A program made the translations under genes and the position numbers. 64,000 bases of DNA from Litoditis marina (Eukaryota; Nematoda; Chromadorea; Rhabditida; Rhabditidae). Below the pieces are notes generated by a model that made no database searches, was not told where the DNA came from, and saw only the letters and a program-made list of their open reading frames with translations. The stretch covers positions 12,315,634 through 12,379,633 of the forward strand of contig OZ038435.1 of assembly GCA_964036275.1 (NCBI GenBank), written 5' to 3'. Shown here in pieces: positions 63,689 to 64,000 of this stretch (position 1 is its first letter; every line of letters begins with the position of its first letter).

Positions 63689-63866
63689 TTAGCACCGCCA
63701 CTCAATTATTTCGGGACTGTTTCAACTTATGCTAATAAGATGAACATTTTTGAGTTTCTACACATGAGAGGAGTTCAAAAATACCAAGTTTGAACACTAA
63801 ATCTCACTTAGGGCGAAAATCGCAACTCCATTCACGTCCACTTGGGTGACTTGGGGGTGTTTTTGG
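63689..63866 (+). repeat. 178-bp monomer, copy 2
   Basis: Same nine-base gain (TGACTTGGG at 63,847-63,855), same CACTTAG change and same TTAGCATCGCC start of the next monomer as the unit at 61,483. It is 2,206 bp downstream of that unit and part of the same long-range repeat. Confidence 0.93.
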
Positions 63867-64000
63867 TTAGCATCGCCACTCAATTATTTCGGGACTGTTT
63901 CAACTTATGCAAATAAGATGAACATTTTTGAGTTTCTACACATGAGAGGAGTTCAAAAATACCAAGTTTGAACACTAAATCCCACGTAGGGCGAAAATCG

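Larger units (their letters stand above)
1..64000 (+). repeat. 169-bp satellite DNA array, whole window
   Basis: The whole window is a head-to-tail tandem repeat of a 169-bp unit, with 168-bp variants in the middle. TTAGCACCGCC recurs at 1, 170, 339, 508 and so on to 63,867, giving about 379 monomers, the last cut by the window end. All monomers lie in one orientation. Neighbours differ at a limited set of positions, mainly 45, 48, 57, 59, 63-64, 83, 104, 116, 127 and 151-160. The consensus is about 40% G+C and carries six CpG sites (from 8, 24, 119, 126, 133 and 147). Unit length, homogeneity and HOR layering fit a centromeric or pericentromeric satellite of a eukaryote. That role is inferred from family behaviour, not shown by the sequence. 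Both ends run off the window, so the true array is longer. No transposon, gene or non-satellite base run was seen. Confidence 0.98.
51342..64000 (+). repeat. Zone III: 169-bp monomers with CACTTGGGGG type
   Basis: Monomers are again 169 bp apart from a few one-base changes and the 178-bp units. Most have GCAAAT or GCTAAT, AACATTTTTGAG and TTTGAAC. Many have A-to-C at 151 (GTCCAC). TTTTAAC with GCAAAA fades out after about 55 kb and GAGAAG with AACAATTTT is absent. New marks are GTGGAG, GCGAATAAT and AATAATATG. Small length changes: GTTTTAAAAATACC (+1) near 56,158 and 59,031, and CAATTTTTCGG (-1) near 56,935. Confidence 0.87.
60500..64000 (+). repeat. 2.2-2.4 kb long-range repeat reaching the window end
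   Basis: CTAACAAG at 60,681 and 63,056, GTGGAG at 61,055 and 63,430 and TGTTTTTAGT at 61,136 and 63,511 are 2,375 bp apart (14 x 169 + 9). Downstream, CTTAGGG at 61,601 and 63,807 and the TGACTTGGG gain at 61,641 and 63,847 are only 2,206 bp apart. The second copy therefore lacks exactly one monomer, between 63,530 and 63,680. The copy runs off the window end. Confidence 0.88.

Noticed and set aside
1..64000. CRISPR array
   Set aside because: There are no unique spacers between short repeats. The whole 169-bp unit is repeated, and unit length and variant pattern are those of a satellite.
1..64000. CENP-B box in the monomer
   Set aside because: TTTCGGGAC at 22-30 has TTCG and CGGG overlapping, not spaced as in the CENP-B box pattern (TTCG, four bases, A, two bases, CGGG).
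1..64000. Ribosomal spacer, telomere repeat or known named satellite
   Set aside because: No rRNA or telomere-type motif was seen, and the monomer did not match any satellite I could recall with confidence, so no name is given.

Overview
This 64 kb window is, from end to end, one uninterrupted head-to-tail satellite DNA array. The monomer is 169 bp (about 40% G+C) and all copies, roughly 379, lie in the same orientation. I found no protein-coding gene, RNA gene, transposon insertion, inversion or unique sequence. Monomer size near one nucleosome, high copy identity and layered higher-order repeats (HORs) are typical of eukaryotic centromeric or pericentromeric satellites. Alpha satellite (about 171 bp) and many plant centromere satellites (150-180 bp) are of this kind. 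I did not recognise the sequence as a named family, so host and centromere function are inferences. A plant nuclear chromosome is a reasonable guess, but an animal is not excluded.

Numbering used throughout: monomer position 1 is the first T of TTAGCACCGCC, which is also window base 1. Bases that define monomer types are: 45 (GCAAAT or GCTAAT), 48 (GCAAAC type), 57 and 59 (AACATT, AAAATT, AATATT, AACAAT), 63-64 (TTAAG, TCAAG, TTGAG), 83 (GAGGAG or GAGAAG), 104 (TTTGAAC or TTTTAAC), 116 (CTCAC or CCCAC), 127 (GCGAAA or GCAAAA), and 151-160 (AATTTGAGAG, AACTTGGGGG, the one-G-shorter AACTTGGGG, or CACTTGGGGG).

The window falls into three zones. Zone I (1-11,492) has only 169-bp monomers. It is built from a 4-monomer HOR inside a 14-monomer block (2,366 bp, three copies) alternating with a 6-monomer block (1,014 bp, two full copies and one partial). 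Zone II (11,493-51,341) mixes 168- and 169-bp monomers. It contains a regular 7-monomer HOR of 1,179 bp (18,241-25,146), a 5,900-bp tandem duplication (about 22,030-35,348) with a younger 1,518-bp duplication nested in its second copy, a 2,700-bp periodic block (about 35,800-42,520), a pair of unusual 189-bp monomers (42,521-43,067) and a 1,688-bp tandem duplication (about 46,500-49,968). Zone III (51,342-64,000) returns to 169-bp monomers with the CACTTGGGGG type. It carries an 1,859-bp tandem duplication, a 676-bp (4-monomer) periodicity, a long-range repeat of about 2.2-2.7 kb, and two 178-bp monomers.

Nothing here acts as a gene pathway. What can be read is the history of the array: tandem duplications with breakpoints in monomer register, spread of private mutations, and mosaic monomers pointing to unequal exchange or conversion. 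The 62-86 codon open frames are by-products of the repeat and are not annotated as genes.
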